A stretch of 64,000 bases of DNA from Prevotella sp. (GTDB taxonomy: Bacteria > Bacteroidota > Bacteroidia > Bacteroidales > Bacteroidaceae): contig JAEEVA010000008.1 of the NCBI GenBank assembly GCA_016286995.1, forward strand, positions 1 to 64,000, given 5' to 3'. The translations under genes and the position numbers were made by a program. This document shows positions 16,295 to 25,042 of this stretch, piece after piece (within the stretch, counting starts at the first letter, position 1; every line of letters begins with the position of its first letter). The notes under the pieces are model-generated. The model made no database searches, was not told the origin of the DNA, and was given only the letters and a program-made list of their open reading frames with translations.

Positions 16295-16456
16295 ATGAAG
16301 AAGTACATTTGCGAAACCTGCGGTTATGTGTATGACCCCGAAGTAGGCGACCCCGATGGCGGCATCGCCCCCGGCACAGCCTTTGAAGACATTCCCGAAG
16401 ATTGGGTATGCCCCATCTGCGGCGTAGGCAAAGACGATTTCTCCGTCGAGGAGTAA
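16295..16456 (+). CDS. rubredoxin
   Basis: A 53-residue protein beginning [20 protein letters not shown] and ending DDFSVEE. It has the two iron-binding motifs CxxCG (ICETCGY, residues 6-9) and CPICG (residues about 39-42), plus the conserved YDP and WVCP segments. It is a full-length, single-domain rubredoxin, a one-electron carrier with a Fe(Cys)4 site in the cytoplasm. Its likely partner is the flavodiiron protein at 23278-24450, a pairing used by anaerobes to reduce oxygen or nitric oxide. It lies 15 bp after the GT9 gene, so it may be co-transcribed with it. Confidence 0.97.
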   Translation: MKKYICETCGYVYDPEVGDPDGGIAPGTAFEDIPEDWVCPICGVGKDDFSVEE

Positions 16457-16486
16457 ATCATGTCCCCCGCCCCACTGTAAAATCAC

Positions 16487-16531
16487 GGGGACAGGTTCAT
16501 GATTCTGGCTAGAATCAAGCAACCTGTCCCC
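16487..16531. repeat. long perfect inverted repeat after rubredoxin
   Basis: GGGGACAGGTT pairs with AACCTGTCCCC and encloses a second stem, GATTCT with AGAATC. A partial copy of its right end (GTCCCCATGATTG) occurs near 946-958, which suggests a dispersed palindromic element. There is no T tract, so it is a hairpin rather than a classic terminator. Confidence 0.65.
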
Positions 16532-16611
16532 ATGATTGCCCATGATTGCAAATTCGTTAGTCTCGATAACTACACAACATATTTATAACAAGCAGAAGAT
16601 TTTTACTCACA

Positions 16612-19600
16612 GTGTGTTTCGCAATATGCGGGACACTCCTCGCCTTTTCACAAACCACACAATTATCACAAATAACAGCTGAATCGCAGATAGTCAGCGG
16701 CAGACCGTATAAGCTCTTCTATGTCAGCAACAGCACGGGCTGCTATGTCAAGGCAGGAACAGACAAGTTTTCTGTCACAGACGGCTACGATTCCAATAAC
16801 GATGATGTGATTTACTATTTCATCAAAGACGGTGACAAGTGGAAAATCCAGAGCAAGGCGACGAGCATGTATTTCCCTATTCCCACATCAGCAACTAACG
16901 AGAGCCATACCTTTACCCCCACTGAGGAGACATCGGCTGGCTTATGGACGCTGAACTTCCTCGAGGGCAAGAGCGGCATCTTTGCACCTTACTGTCATAA
17001 CTCGACAGAAAATGCAGACTATAGCCTGAACCGCTATAACAGTGTGTTGCACGGTTGGACCAAGGGCGAAGCCAACGTCAACCAGTTCAAGAGCTACGAA
17101 TGGGTAGGCATATTCAACGCTGACGGGAAGGTTTATACGCTGAAAGACGCTTCTCAATGGATGCTCATCCCAGCTGGCGGCATTTACTATTACCTATATA
17201 ATACGTCAACTAACATGTTTGCCTATCCATCATCAAGTGGTAACTGGGAAACGAAGAACAATGTTGCTGTTCCTCTGAGGGTGGTGAAGCAAGGCGAGAA
17301 TACCTATCAGCTCTCCACCAAGGATGGCACAAAGACGTTTACATGGAATAATCAGACTGACTTTGAGATTGTAGAGTCGGCAGGTAGCATCCCATCTGGA
17401 GTCTATGCAAATCTCTTAGGCGGTCAGACATCTGTGACCACTTTGCCGACAACATTTGAGGACGGCTGGTATGCCTTGCGCATTAGCAGCGACAGCGAAC
17501 ATCCTGAATTCGACGGCAACTCCCTCTATACATTGGATACTCCCTATGGTTTAGGGACGTTGGAGTACCCGTACCCCATCGGTCATGGCGGCACCTACGA
17601 CCAGAATCCATCCAAGGACAATGCAATGTATTATTTCCATCTGTGGAAGTACAAGACTGAAAACGGTATCGATTATTACCACTGGCAGTTGCCCAACGGT
17701 TTCTTCATCGTGAACTACCAGAACAACTACCCCATCAGGTATCATCTAGACCGCTCTGACTTCATCATCGGACAGAACGGCGATGGTACTTATTATATCC
17801 AAAGCTCTGGCTTCCGCACGAAAGCCTATGACGGCTATATTGGCAAAACGGCACACAAGAATATCACCAGCTCCACAAAGCTTGGTATGCACAAGGTAGA
17901 CCTTTCTTCAGTTGGTCTTACCCCTTGGAAGGTAAAATTCAACGATGGTGCCGACGAGATACCTTTGACATGCACACGCACAGACGTCAAGGGACCAACC
18001 ACTGTTTATAACAAAGGTTATTTCTTCCTGCCGACAGGTGTTACGCCGACAGCCGCAGATTTTGACACAAGCAATTCGGCTTTTGCTGGTTCTGCTGTTG
18101 TTAATACTGACGCAAAAACCATTACAGTAAAATATGCCCCCGACGTATGCTTCACAGTGGACGACGTCACCGTTACTCAGGGCAGTCGCACAGCGGGTGT
18201 TGGCAACGAGAAACAGGTGCTGCTGCGCACAAAGATTGTTCCGCAGGCCCCATGCACACTGTCATCGCTCGCCTTTACATTGGCTGGTGCAGAACAGTTC
18301 AGCCAAGTGGAAGCCTACCTCACCACTGCAGACCAGTTGCATGCTGAGGGCGTCACTGCTACGCTGCTTGGTTCTAAATCAGATGGATTAACAGGTGATG
18401 GACTGGACAACATCAGCATCTCAACAACAGGCAGTCCTGTACTGAAGATGAACGAAAGCTATTACGTCTGGCTGACTGCTGACATTGTCAATGCCGCAGG
18501 TGCTGAGTCGGAAATTGTCGATGCTGCCATCGTCAGCATCAGCTATGTTAATGGCAAAGAAGCCACAAAGACCGTCGATGTCAGCGCTAAGGGCGACCCC
18601 GATGGCAATATGCGCATCTTCAAGCATCAGAGTTTCATACGCGTATCGACAGAGAACAACGGTACAGAGGCGCATTACTACCGCAATCCTGCCATTCTGA
18701 ACATTGCCGACAACACTGTGCTGGCCTTCTACGAAGACCGCTACGATAACCCCAACGGCTTGGGCAAGGACTATGATGGTTCCAACTATGGTCACCGTAT
18801 CGACGTGAAAGTCAGGAAAAGCACTGACAACGGCGTTAATTGGAGCGACCCCGTTGCCATTGGAACAGGTACGGATGCTACGGAAACGACACAGCCCTCT
18901 GGCTTTGCCGGCCCTGCTGTAGTAAAGTCTGGCAGCACGATTATCTGTCTGATGGCACAAGGCACTAACTCTTACGACGCTGGACTGACGAGCGTCTATA
19001 AGAGTACCAGTAGTGACGGTGCCAGCTGGACGACGCCAACTGCCATCAACATCAATTGGAGTGGTGTCTCTGCCACCTCATACTACGTCACGCCGGGTAA
19101 GGGCATTGTCTATAGCGATGGGCACGTAGCCTTCACCATCAATGCGAAGGTAGGCGGCAGCCTGAAGGAGTACCTGCTTTACTCCAGTACCGATTTCAGT
19201 ACGTGGACTGTTGACCCAACGCCATTGAACGGTAAGGGCAAAGAGTCGAAGCTGGAGTTGAAGAACGACGGTAACCTGTTGGTGATGGGTAAGACTCCTG
19301 CCAGCAAGGAATGTAACAACGATCTGCTCTACTTCAAGCGCTCGGGAGAAGAAAGCTCTTCCTTCGATGCTATTCTGCAGACCGTTATGTGGAAGTATGA
19401 GAACGAGCGTCTGAAAGACCTGCGCCTCTATGTTACTTTCGACCAGGCCTCTACATGGAAAGAGTTGTTCAACATCCAGCCTGGTAATGCCGCCACCAAC
19501 TCAATGCAGAGACTTACCAACGGCAACCACCTCGCCATCTGCTTCGAGGACGGCAGCATCGGCAACGACGAGAACGGTGACTGCTACGCCCTGACCTACG

Positions 19601-19914
19601 TGGTCATCGACAATGCGATGATTCAGGAGCAGTCGGCTCAAACGAATACTGCTACCATTGTTTCTACCGGACTCACAGACGGCAGTGCCCCCTACGTCAA
19701 CGGCTCCGGCTGGACGAAGAGCGTTATCACAAATACAAAATCTGGCTTTGCTGGCATAACCATCTCGACAGGCCATACAGCCTTCAACCGCGAGAACGCT
19801 AACGGTCAGCGTGTCTTTGACATGCGTCCTTCTGCTGCTGGCGCTTCAGACGTGATAACGATTACCGCTCCTTCAGGATACGTTATCAAGAGCTATACCA
19901 TTACAGGTTATTAA
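16612..19914 (+). CDS. secreted sialidase-like (BNR/Asp-box) protein, N-terminal part of a frameshifted gene
   Basis: 1100 residues from a GTG at 16612. The frame is open further upstream (from 16570) and codes for a better signal peptide (ITSRRFLLTVCFAICGTLLAFSQ), but that version has no ATG, GTG or TTG start; an ATA at 16579 stands where a start is expected. Residues about 20-520 are a Tyr/Trp-rich beta region of unknown fold. Residues about 660-1010 form a sialidase-type propeller: HYYRNPAIL recalls the FRIP motif, and KSTDNGVNWSDP and STSSDGASWTTP are Asp-boxes. The frame stops at 19912-19914, yet the homologous reading continues in the next frame at 19916-20752. A single inserted base in the TT at 19908-19909 would explain this. 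The gene is therefore frameshifted or the sequence has an error. Confidence 0.75.
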   Translation: MCFAICGTLLAFSQTTQLSQITAESQIVSGRPYKLFYVSNSTGCYVKAGTDKFSVTDGYDSNNDDVIYYFIKDGDKWKIQSKATSMYFPIPTSATNESHTFTPTEETSAGLWTLNFLEGKSGIFAPYCHNSTENADYSLNRYNSVLHGWTKGEANVNQFKSYEWVGIFNADGKVYTLKDASQWMLIPAGGIYYYLYNTSTNMFAYPSSSGNWETKNNVAVPLRVVKQGENTYQLSTKDGTKTFTWNNQTDFEIVESAGSIPSGVYANLLGGQTSVTTLPTTFEDGWYALRISSDSEHPEFDGNSLYTLDTPYGLGTLEYPYPIGHGGTYDQNPSKDNAMYYFHLWKYKTENGIDYYHWQLPNGFFIVNYQNNYPIRYHLDRSDFIIGQNGDGTYYIQSSGFRTKAYDGYIGKTAHKNITSSTKLGMHKVDLSSVGLTPWKVKFNDGADEIPLTCTRTDVKGPTTVYNKGYFFLPTGVTPTAADFDTSNSAFAGSAVVNTDAKTITVKYAPDVCFTVDDVTVTQGSRTAGVGNEKQVLLRTKIVPQAPCTLSSLAFTLAGAEQFSQVEAYLTTADQLHAEGVTATLLGSKSDGLTGDGLDNISISTTGSPVLKMNESYYVWLTADIVNAAGAESEIVDAAIVSISYVNGKEATKTVDVSAKGDPDGNMRIFKHQSFIRVSTENNGTEAHYYRNPAILNIADNTVLAFYEDRYDNPNGLGKDYDGSNYGHRIDVKVRKSTDNGVNWSDPVAIGTGTDATETTQPSGFAGPAVVKSGSTIICLMAQGTNSYDAGLTSVYKSTSSDGASWTTPTAININWSGVSATSYYVTPGKGIVYSDGHVAFTINAKVGGSLKEYLLYSSTDFSTWTVDPTPLNGKGKESKLELKNDGNLLVMGKTPASKECNNDLLYFKRSGEESSSFDAILQTVMWKYENERLKDLRLYVTFDQASTWKELFNIQPGNAATNSMQRLTNGNHLAICFEDGSIGNDENGDCYALTYVVIDNAMIQEQSAQTNTATIVSTGLTDGSAPYVNGSGWTKSVITNTKSGFAGITISTGHTAFNRENANGQRVFDMRPSAAGASDVITITAPSGYVIKSYTITGY

Positions 19915-19939
19915 TAAGATTACTGGTGAAACCTACACG

Positions 19940-20752
19940 TTGACAGCAGGTAATCAAACAGCTAATTTCAGCGGTGGAGTAAGCAGTCAGGGAACTTTGA
20001 CTGTCGATAACATCTTTGCTCCTTCGACATCATTCACGTTTGCCAACAGCAACAGCACCAAGAACTCGTATGCCTTGATTACCAACTTCACCATCACGCT
20101 GACAAGAGAGGAATATGGCGTGACGCTCCATCAGGTAAACACAGATGGTAATGGGGACAGCAGGTCATATGCCACACTATTTGTTCCGTACGACCTCAGA
20201 CAAGCCGATGACTTTACCAAGGCCTATTACGTCACAACAGTGGATAACGGCAGTGTCAAACTGACAGAAACGAACAATGAAGGCCGCGATATTCCCAAAA
20301 ACACCGCTGTGGTACTCATTAACAGCCAAGGTAGTACCTATGCTGCCTTTTCTATCGTTGACGGCCTTTCTTCTGTTGTGGAACAAAACGTCAATCTCCT
20401 GAAAGGAACGCTGACAGGAACGACGATAAATCTCTCTGAAAATTCTCTCCAGTATTCTTTAGGTAGAAGAAAGGAAGGTAACGTTTATATCGCAGGCTTC
20501 TATCATACTGGTAACAGTTCATTCTCTTTAGGAGCAAACCGAGCCTACCTCGATCTCAGTGGCATCAGCGCACCCTGTTTTGGCTACGATCTCTTGCCAG
20601 ACGAGAATACAACGGGTATCCATGAGGTTAGGAATATCAAAGAAGAGGTAAGAATGGACGCGTGGTACACTCTCGATGGCCGCAGAATCAATGGCATGCC
20701 GACATCAAAGGGCATCTATATCCATAGCGGAAAAAAGATTATAATCAGATAA
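19940..20752 (+). CDS. C-terminal part of the sialidase-like protein, with sorting-like tail
   Basis: 270 residues readable from a TTG at 19940, but the homologous frame extends back to the break (KITGETYTLTAG joins naturally to the upstream TITG). It includes a beta domain with RSYATLFVPYD and a C-terminal module AWYTLDGRRINGMPTSKG followed by IYIHSGKK. Nearly the same module ends the subtilase at 46976-49843 (AWYTMDGRQLVGKPSAKG). It resembles the C-terminal sorting domains of secreted Bacteroidota proteins. This part is probably not translated alone; it is the tail of the gene that begins near 16579-16612. A small ORF follows 15 bp later. Confidence 0.7.
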   Translation: MTAGNQTANFSGGVSSQGTLTVDNIFAPSTSFTFANSNSTKNSYALITNFTITLTREEYGVTLHQVNTDGNGDSRSYATLFVPYDLRQADDFTKAYYVTTVDNGSVKLTETNNEGRDIPKNTAVVLINSQGSTYAAFSIVDGLSSVVEQNVNLLKGTLTGTTINLSENSLQYSLGRRKEGNVYIAGFYHTGNSSFSLGANRAYLDLSGISAPCFGYDLLPDENTTGIHEVRNIKEEVRMDAWYTLDGRRINGMPTSKGIYIHSGKKIIIR

Positions 20753-20767
20753 AAAAAGGTTCAAGAT

Positions 20768-20902
20768 ATGAAAGCAATGGTTAAAAAAGAATATTCTTCA
20801 CCCAGCGTGCAGATTATTATACAGCAAAAGGTAAACCTTTTGGTAACAACAATGCCTGTCGATAATAGTAAACAGGCTAAAGATGAAGAAGTCGGCTGGT
20901 AG
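20768..20902 (+). CDS. small protein following the secreted sialidase-like gene
   Basis: A 44-residue ORF beginning MKAMVKKEYSSPSVQIII and ending DEEVGW. It has no signal peptide. Its layout (Lys-rich start, a YxxPxVxV motif, a short hydrophobic stretch, an acidic aromatic end) is the same as that of the 62-residue ORF at 46760-46948, which also lies immediately downstream of a secreted protein with the same C-terminal module. Small proteins of this kind are common but uncharacterised in Prevotella-like genomes. Function unknown. Confidence 0.6.
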   Translation: MKAMVKKEYSSPSVQIIIQQKVNLLVTTMPVDNSKQAKDEEVGW

Positions 20903-20957
20903 CAGCACTGTCAAGGAATCTCAGGAACTGACGCTGAATATATGCCATCCTTGACTG

Positions 20958-22175
20958 CTAAAGCGTCAACAACTGTAGTTGCTCAGGGGCAAAGAGTTCC
21001 TGAGCAACATCTTGTAACTGAGAGGCAGTGATGGCATCAATCTGCTGCAGGAGTTCCTCGATGCTACGCTCCCGTCCATAATGCAGGAAGTGCTTGGCGA
21101 AGTCAAGGGCAAACTGTTCGCGGTTGTCGCAGGCAATGGTGAGCTGACCTTTCAACTGACGCTTGGCTGCTGCCAACTGGCGTTCGCTGAGAGGCTGTTG
21201 CATCACACGGTCCAGTTCACGATGGACCAGTCTCAGACAGCGTTTGACATCGTGGTGGTCACAGCCGAAATAGACACTCCAGCAACCCGTGTCGCTATAA
21301 CTGGCCATAGTGCTCTCAACAGTATACACCAGGCCGTTGCGCTCGCGCAGCGACAGGTTCAGACGGGCATTCATGCCTGGTCCGCCCAAGAGATTATTCA
21401 ACAAAAACAATGGCATACGACGCGGGTCGTCATAGCCAAAGGTACGGCAACCCAGCATGACGTGGGCCTGGTGATGCGTATTTGATGACAGATGACCGAT
21501 AGGAGGTGGCGGAAGAGTGACACCTGATTGACTGTTTTCCGACGTCAAACACCCGACATCTATGCCCTCTAACCGTTTTATCAGCCGTGCAAAGTCAATG
21601 TCGCCATAGACAAAGAAGATGGCATTGTCAGGACGATAGTAGCGACGGGTAAAGCGCAGTGCATCAACCGTGGTGAACTTTTGCACTTGCTCTCGTGTGC
21701 CTAAAATATTATGTCCTAAGGGATGACCGTGGAAAACGAGATTCTCAAACTCATCGTAAATGAGCTCGGAAGGCGTATCGTTATAGCTCTCGATTTCATC
21801 GCAGATGACGTCGACCTCGTGTTCAATTTCGTGTTGCGGGTACTCACTGCAGAAAACGATATCGGTCAGCAAATCGACAGCCCGAGGAAAATGCTCGCGC
21901 TGGATGGCAGCATAGAAGATGGTGTCCTCCTTGTTGGTGAAGGCATTGAGGTCACCACCAACAGTCTCAAGACAGTTCAATATCTGGAGTGCCGAACGGC
22001 GACGGGTACCTTTGAAGGTGGTATGTTCGCAAAAATGTGCCAACCCCTCCTCACCCGCTGCCTCCTGACGGGCTCCAGCATTGATGCCAATGCCACAATA
22101 GACCACTGGTGATGGGGCGGGCAAATGAATGATCCGCAGACCGTTCTGAAGTGTTGTATTGTTATATTTCGTCAT
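20958..22175 (-). CDS. M16 family zinc peptidase (single-unit type)
   Basis: A 405-residue protein of the M16B type. The inverted zinc motif HxxEH is present as HFCEH (residues 47-51) and the downstream Glu lies in the EIEHEVDVICDEIESY region (about 119-134). The C-terminal half is the second, non-catalytic M16 domain (LLNNLLGGPGMNARLNLSLRE). There is no signal peptide, so it is probably cytoplasmic, in contrast to the secreted two-unit M16 at 53881-56706. It has its own promoter (22184-22191). The Cys inside the zinc motif replaces the more common Leu. Such peptidases degrade short peptides or process precursors; the substrate is unknown. Confidence 0.88.
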   Translation of the reverse strand: MTKYNNTTLQNGLRIIHLPAPSPVVYCGIGINAGARQEAAGEEGLAHFCEHTTFKGTRRRSALQILNCLETVGGDLNAFTNKEDTIFYAAIQREHFPRAVDLLTDIVFCSEYPQHEIEHEVDVICDEIESYNDTPSELIYDEFENLVFHGHPLGHNILGTREQVQKFTTVDALRFTRRYYRPDNAIFFVYGDIDFARLIKRLEGIDVGCLTSENSQSGVTLPPPPIGHLSSNTHHQAHVMLGCRTFGYDDPRRMPLFLLNNLLGGPGMNARLNLSLRERNGLVYTVESTMASYSDTGCWSVYFGCDHHDVKRCLRLVHRELDRVMQQPLSERQLAAAKRQLKGQLTIACDNREQFALDFAKHFLHYGRERSIEELLQQIDAITASQLQDVAQELFAPEQLQLLTL

Positions 22176-22183
22176 TTCGGCTG

Positions 22184-22191
22184 CAAAGGTA
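22184..22191 (-). promoter_or_regulatory. promoter -7 box of the M16 peptidase
   Basis: TACCTTTG followed by CAGCC on the minus strand, 8 nt before the start codon. A repeat element begins about 7 bp upstream of it. Confidence 0.6.
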
Positions 22192-22197
22192 AGAAAA

Positions 22198-22289
22198 GTT
22201 CATAGTTCATTGTTCCCACTTCATAGTTTTTATAATAAAAGATGTTAAACGGCTACAATTATGAACTATGAACCATAGACTATGAACTG
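22198..22289. repeat. paired-arm repeat element (AGTTCAT arms, GATGTTAAA core), copy 1
   Basis: The left arm has AGTTCAT-type 7-bp units and the right arm ATGAACT-type units in complementary orientation. The core contains TTTTAT, AAAAGATGTTAAAC and GGCTA. A second copy with the same core is at 43334-43425. Both copies begin just upstream of an identical CGGCTGCAAAGGTA promoter box. Confidence 0.75.
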
Positions 22290-22298
22290 AAAAATTCG

Positions 22299-22306
22299 TA
22301 TTTTTG
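22299..22306 (+). promoter_or_regulatory. promoter -7 box of the sugar kinase gene
   Basis: TATTTTTG followed by CAG, 19 nt before the ATG at 22326; the right arm of the repeat element lies upstream. Confidence 0.55.
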
Positions 22307-22325
22307 CAGTCAAATTTCCAAGTAT

Positions 22326-23258
22326 ATGCGAAAAATAATAGGAATAGGAGAAACGGTGCTGGACATTATTTTCCGTGATGACCAGCCTATTCACGCGGTT
22401 CCTGGCGGCTCGACGTTCAACGCCATCATCTCGCTGGGACGATGTGGTGTACCGACGAGTTTCATCAGTGAAACGGGCAACGACCGCGTGGGACGCCTCA
22501 TCGTCAGGTTCCTCGAGGATAACGGCTGTGATGCATCGTGCGTCAACGTCTACCCTGACTCAAAGTCGCCTCTGTCGCTGGCGTTCCTGAATGAACAGAA
22601 CGATGCGGAATACATCTTCTATAAGGACCATCCTAACGACCGGCTGGACTTTTCTTATCCTGACGTGCAGCGCGACGACGTGGTGCTGTTTGGTTCGTAC
22701 TATGCGCTGAACCCGGTCATCCGTCCGCAGGTGAAGGGTTTTCTGGACTATGCTCACCAGCGTGGGGCTATTCTCTACTATGATGTCAACTTCCGTGCTT
22801 CGCACCAGCACGAGGTGATGCGGCTGACGCCTAACCTGCTGGAGAACTTTGAGCTGGCGGACATTGTGCGCGGCTCGTCGGAGGACTTCCTGTTGCTTTT
22901 CAAGAAGGATGACCCTGAGGTGATCTATCGGTCGCAGATAATGTTCTACACCAAGAAGTTCATCTATACGCAGGCTGCCAACCCCATTGTGGTCATGGCC
23001 GACGGGGGAATGAAAAAGCTGTATCCGGTAGAAAAGACAGAAACGGTGAGTACCATCGGTGCGGGCGACAATTTCAATGCTGGCTTCCTGTATGGCATCA
23101 TCAAAGAGGGCATCACCCGCCAGCAGATAGAACAGGGGCTGACAGAGAAACAATGGGACGCTGTGATAGGCTGTGGCCAAAGATTTTCGGCTGAGGTGTG
23201 CCGCAGCATATACAACTATGTTCCAAAGGAGTTTGAAACATTGAACATTGAAGATTGA
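22326..23258 (+). CDS. PfkB family sugar kinase (fructokinase/ribokinase-like)
   Basis: A 310-residue kinase. The N-terminal PfkB signature is GGSTFNAIISLGRCGVP (about residues 27-43) and the C-terminal ATP-site motif is TIGAGDNFNAGF (about 239-250), with the catalytic Asp in GAGD. It phosphorylates a free sugar such as fructose in the cytoplasm; the exact substrate is not readable. The FprA gene starts 19 bp downstream, probably co-transcribed. Its last codons (ETLNIED) and stop are formed by a TTGAACA heptamer array. Confidence 0.88.
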   Translation: MRKIIGIGETVLDIIFRDDQPIHAVPGGSTFNAIISLGRCGVPTSFISETGNDRVGRLIVRFLEDNGCDASCVNVYPDSKSPLSLAFLNEQNDAEYIFYKDHPNDRLDFSYPDVQRDDVVLFGSYYALNPVIRPQVKGFLDYAHQRGAILYYDVNFRASHQHEVMRLTPNLLENFELADIVRGSSEDFLLLFKKDDPEVIYRSQIMFYTKKFIYTQAANPIVVMADGGMKKLYPVEKTETVSTIGAGDNFNAGFLYGIIKEGITRQQIEQGLTEKQWDAVIGCGQRFSAEVCRSIYNYVPKEFETLNIED

Positions 23259-23260
23259 AC
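23236..23260. repeat. short heptamer array over the kinase stop codon
   Basis: Three TTGAACA/TTGAAGA units. They supply the last residues and the TGA of the kinase gene. Confidence 0.65.
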
Positions 23261-23277
23261 TAAATAAATATAATTCT

Positions 23278-24450
23278 ATGCAGAAGATTACAGGAAACAT
23301 TTATTATGTGGGTGTCAACGACCGTAACAAGTCGCTCTTCGAGGGCTTGTGGCCACTGCCTAACGGCGTTAGTTATAACTCGTACCTCATTGATGACGAG
23401 AAGGTGTGTCTGATTGATACGGTGGAGGTGGACTTCTTCACACAGTACATCGAACACATTCAGGAGGTCATTGGCGAACGGCCAATAGACTATCTGGTGA
23501 TTAATCACATGGAGCCTGACCACAGCGGCAGCATCGCTCTCATCAAGAAATACTACCCAAACATCCAGATTGTAGGTAACAAGAAGACGTTCCAAATGAT
23601 GGAGGGCTTCTATGGCATTAATGACGGCACTCTGGAGGTGAAGAATGGCGACAGCCTCACGCTAGGTCAGCAGACGCTCAACTTCGTCCTCACTCCGATG
23701 GTACACTGGCCGGAAACAATGGTGACGCTGGCTGGTTCCGTGCTCTTTAGCGGTGACGCCTTCGGCTGCTTTGGTGCCTTGAACGGCGGCATCATCGACG
23801 AGCAAATCAACTGCGATACTTTCTGGCTCGAAATGGTGCGCTACTATTCCAACATCGTGGGTAAATACGGCACTCCCGTACAGAATGCCTTGAAGAAACT
23901 GGCCGGTGTGAAACTCGACTACATCTGTGCTACCCACGGACCGGTATGGCATCAGTATATCGATCGCGTCGTTAGCGAATACGACCGTATGTCGAAATAC
24001 GAGACGGAGCCTGGTCTGGTCATCTGCTACGGCACCATGTACGGCAATACTGAGCGTGCCGCCGAGGTCATTGCCCGTGCTGCCAGCGAGGCTGGTGTCA
24101 AGAATATTGTCATGTATAATGTATCGAAGACGCACCATTCGTACATCATCCGCGACGTCTTCCGCTACAAGGGACTCATCGTGGGTGCTCCCACCTATAA
24201 CACCGCTCTTTATCACGAGATGGACGTGTTGCTCTCAGAACTCTCTGGCAAGGATATCAAGAACCACCTGCTGGGATGGTTTGGTTCCTTTGGTTGGGCA
24301 TCGAAGGCCGTCAGTGAGATTCAGCGCTGGAATGACGAGCATCTGCACTTTGAACCTGTCGGCGAACCTGTGGAAATCAAGCAGAGCCTGACGCCAGAAA
24401 CTAAGGCTCAGTGTGAAGCCCTTGGCCGTGCAATGGCCGCAGCACTCTAA
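23278..24450 (+). CDS. flavodiiron protein (A-type flavoprotein)
   Basis: A 390-residue protein; the ATG at 23278 gives MQKITGNIYYVGVND, the usual start. The metallo-beta-lactamase-like domain carries the diiron ligands HMEPDH (residues 77-82) and a later CATHGPVWH. The C-terminal flavodoxin domain (about 250-390) has the FMN loop CYGTMYGNTE. These proteins reduce O2 to water or NO to N2O in the cytoplasm of anaerobes and receive electrons from rubredoxin; a rubredoxin is encoded at 16295-16456. No fused rubredoxin or reductase domain is present. Confidence 0.95.
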   Translation: MQKITGNIYYVGVNDRNKSLFEGLWPLPNGVSYNSYLIDDEKVCLIDTVEVDFFTQYIEHIQEVIGERPIDYLVINHMEPDHSGSIALIKKYYPNIQIVGNKKTFQMMEGFYGINDGTLEVKNGDSLTLGQQTLNFVLTPMVHWPETMVTLAGSVLFSGDAFGCFGALNGGIIDEQINCDTFWLEMVRYYSNIVGKYGTPVQNALKKLAGVKLDYICATHGPVWHQYIDRVVSEYDRMSKYETEPGLVICYGTMYGNTERAAEVIARAASEAGVKNIVMYNVSKTHHSYIIRDVFRYKGLIVGAPTYNTALYHEMDVLLSELSGKDIKNHLLGWFGSFGWASKAVSEIQRWNDEHLHFEPVGEPVEIKQSLTPETKAQCEALGRAMAAAL

Positions 24451-24466
24451 CTTTATAACATAGCAT

Positions 24467-25024
24467 ATGGACGAACAACTGAAGCAAATAGGCGAGCGGC
24501 TGCGCGGACTGCGCGACGTGCTCGACATTCCCGTGAGCGAGATGGCAGAGACCATCGGCATCGATGTGGAAAAGTATGAAAAGATTGAACGTGGTGAGCT
24601 GGACATCACCATATCGAACCTGATGAAGATTGCCCGCAAATACGGTGTGTCGACAGAGGAACTCATCTTCGCCGAGTCACCGCACATGAAGTCATATTAC
24701 GTAACACGCAAGGGACAGGGCATGAGCATAGAGCGCACGAAGGCATATAAGTACCAGAGCCTCGTAGGTGGGTTCGTGGGACATAAGGCGGACGTCTTCA
24801 TCGTCACCGTAGAGCCCAAGCCTGGTGCTCGGACGATTTACAAGAACAGCCATCCCGGTCAGGAATTCAACCTTGTACTTGAGGGGCAGATGGAATTATA
24901 TATCGGTGGCAAGACAATTGTTCTCGACGAGGGTGACAGCATCTATTTCGATGCCACAAAGCCTCACGGCATGCTGGCCGTCGGTGACAAAGCCGTAAAG
25001 TTCTTAGCATTCACCGTTGAGTAA
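24467..25024 (+). CDS. XRE-family regulator with C-terminal cupin domain
   Basis: A 185-residue protein. Residues about 5-65 are a helix-turn-helix (LDIPVSEMAETIGIDVEKYEKIERGE). Residues about 105-180 form a cupin barrel (HPGQEFNLVLEGQMELYIGG, then LDEGDSIYFDATKPHG) with possible metal ligands. Proteins of this build sense a small molecule and regulate an adjacent operon. The acyl-CoA synthetase gene starts 18 bp downstream, so it is the probable partner or target, and its substrate may be the ligand; that is inference. Confidence 0.9.
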   Translation: MDEQLKQIGERLRGLRDVLDIPVSEMAETIGIDVEKYEKIERGELDITISNLMKIARKYGVSTEELIFAESPHMKSYYVTRKGQGMSIERTKAYKYQSLVGGFVGHKADVFIVTVEPKPGARTIYKNSHPGQEFNLVLEGQMELYIGGKTIVLDEGDSIYFDATKPHGMLAVGDKAVKFLAFTVE

Positions 25025-25042
25025 GTTAGGAGGCACAGAAAA

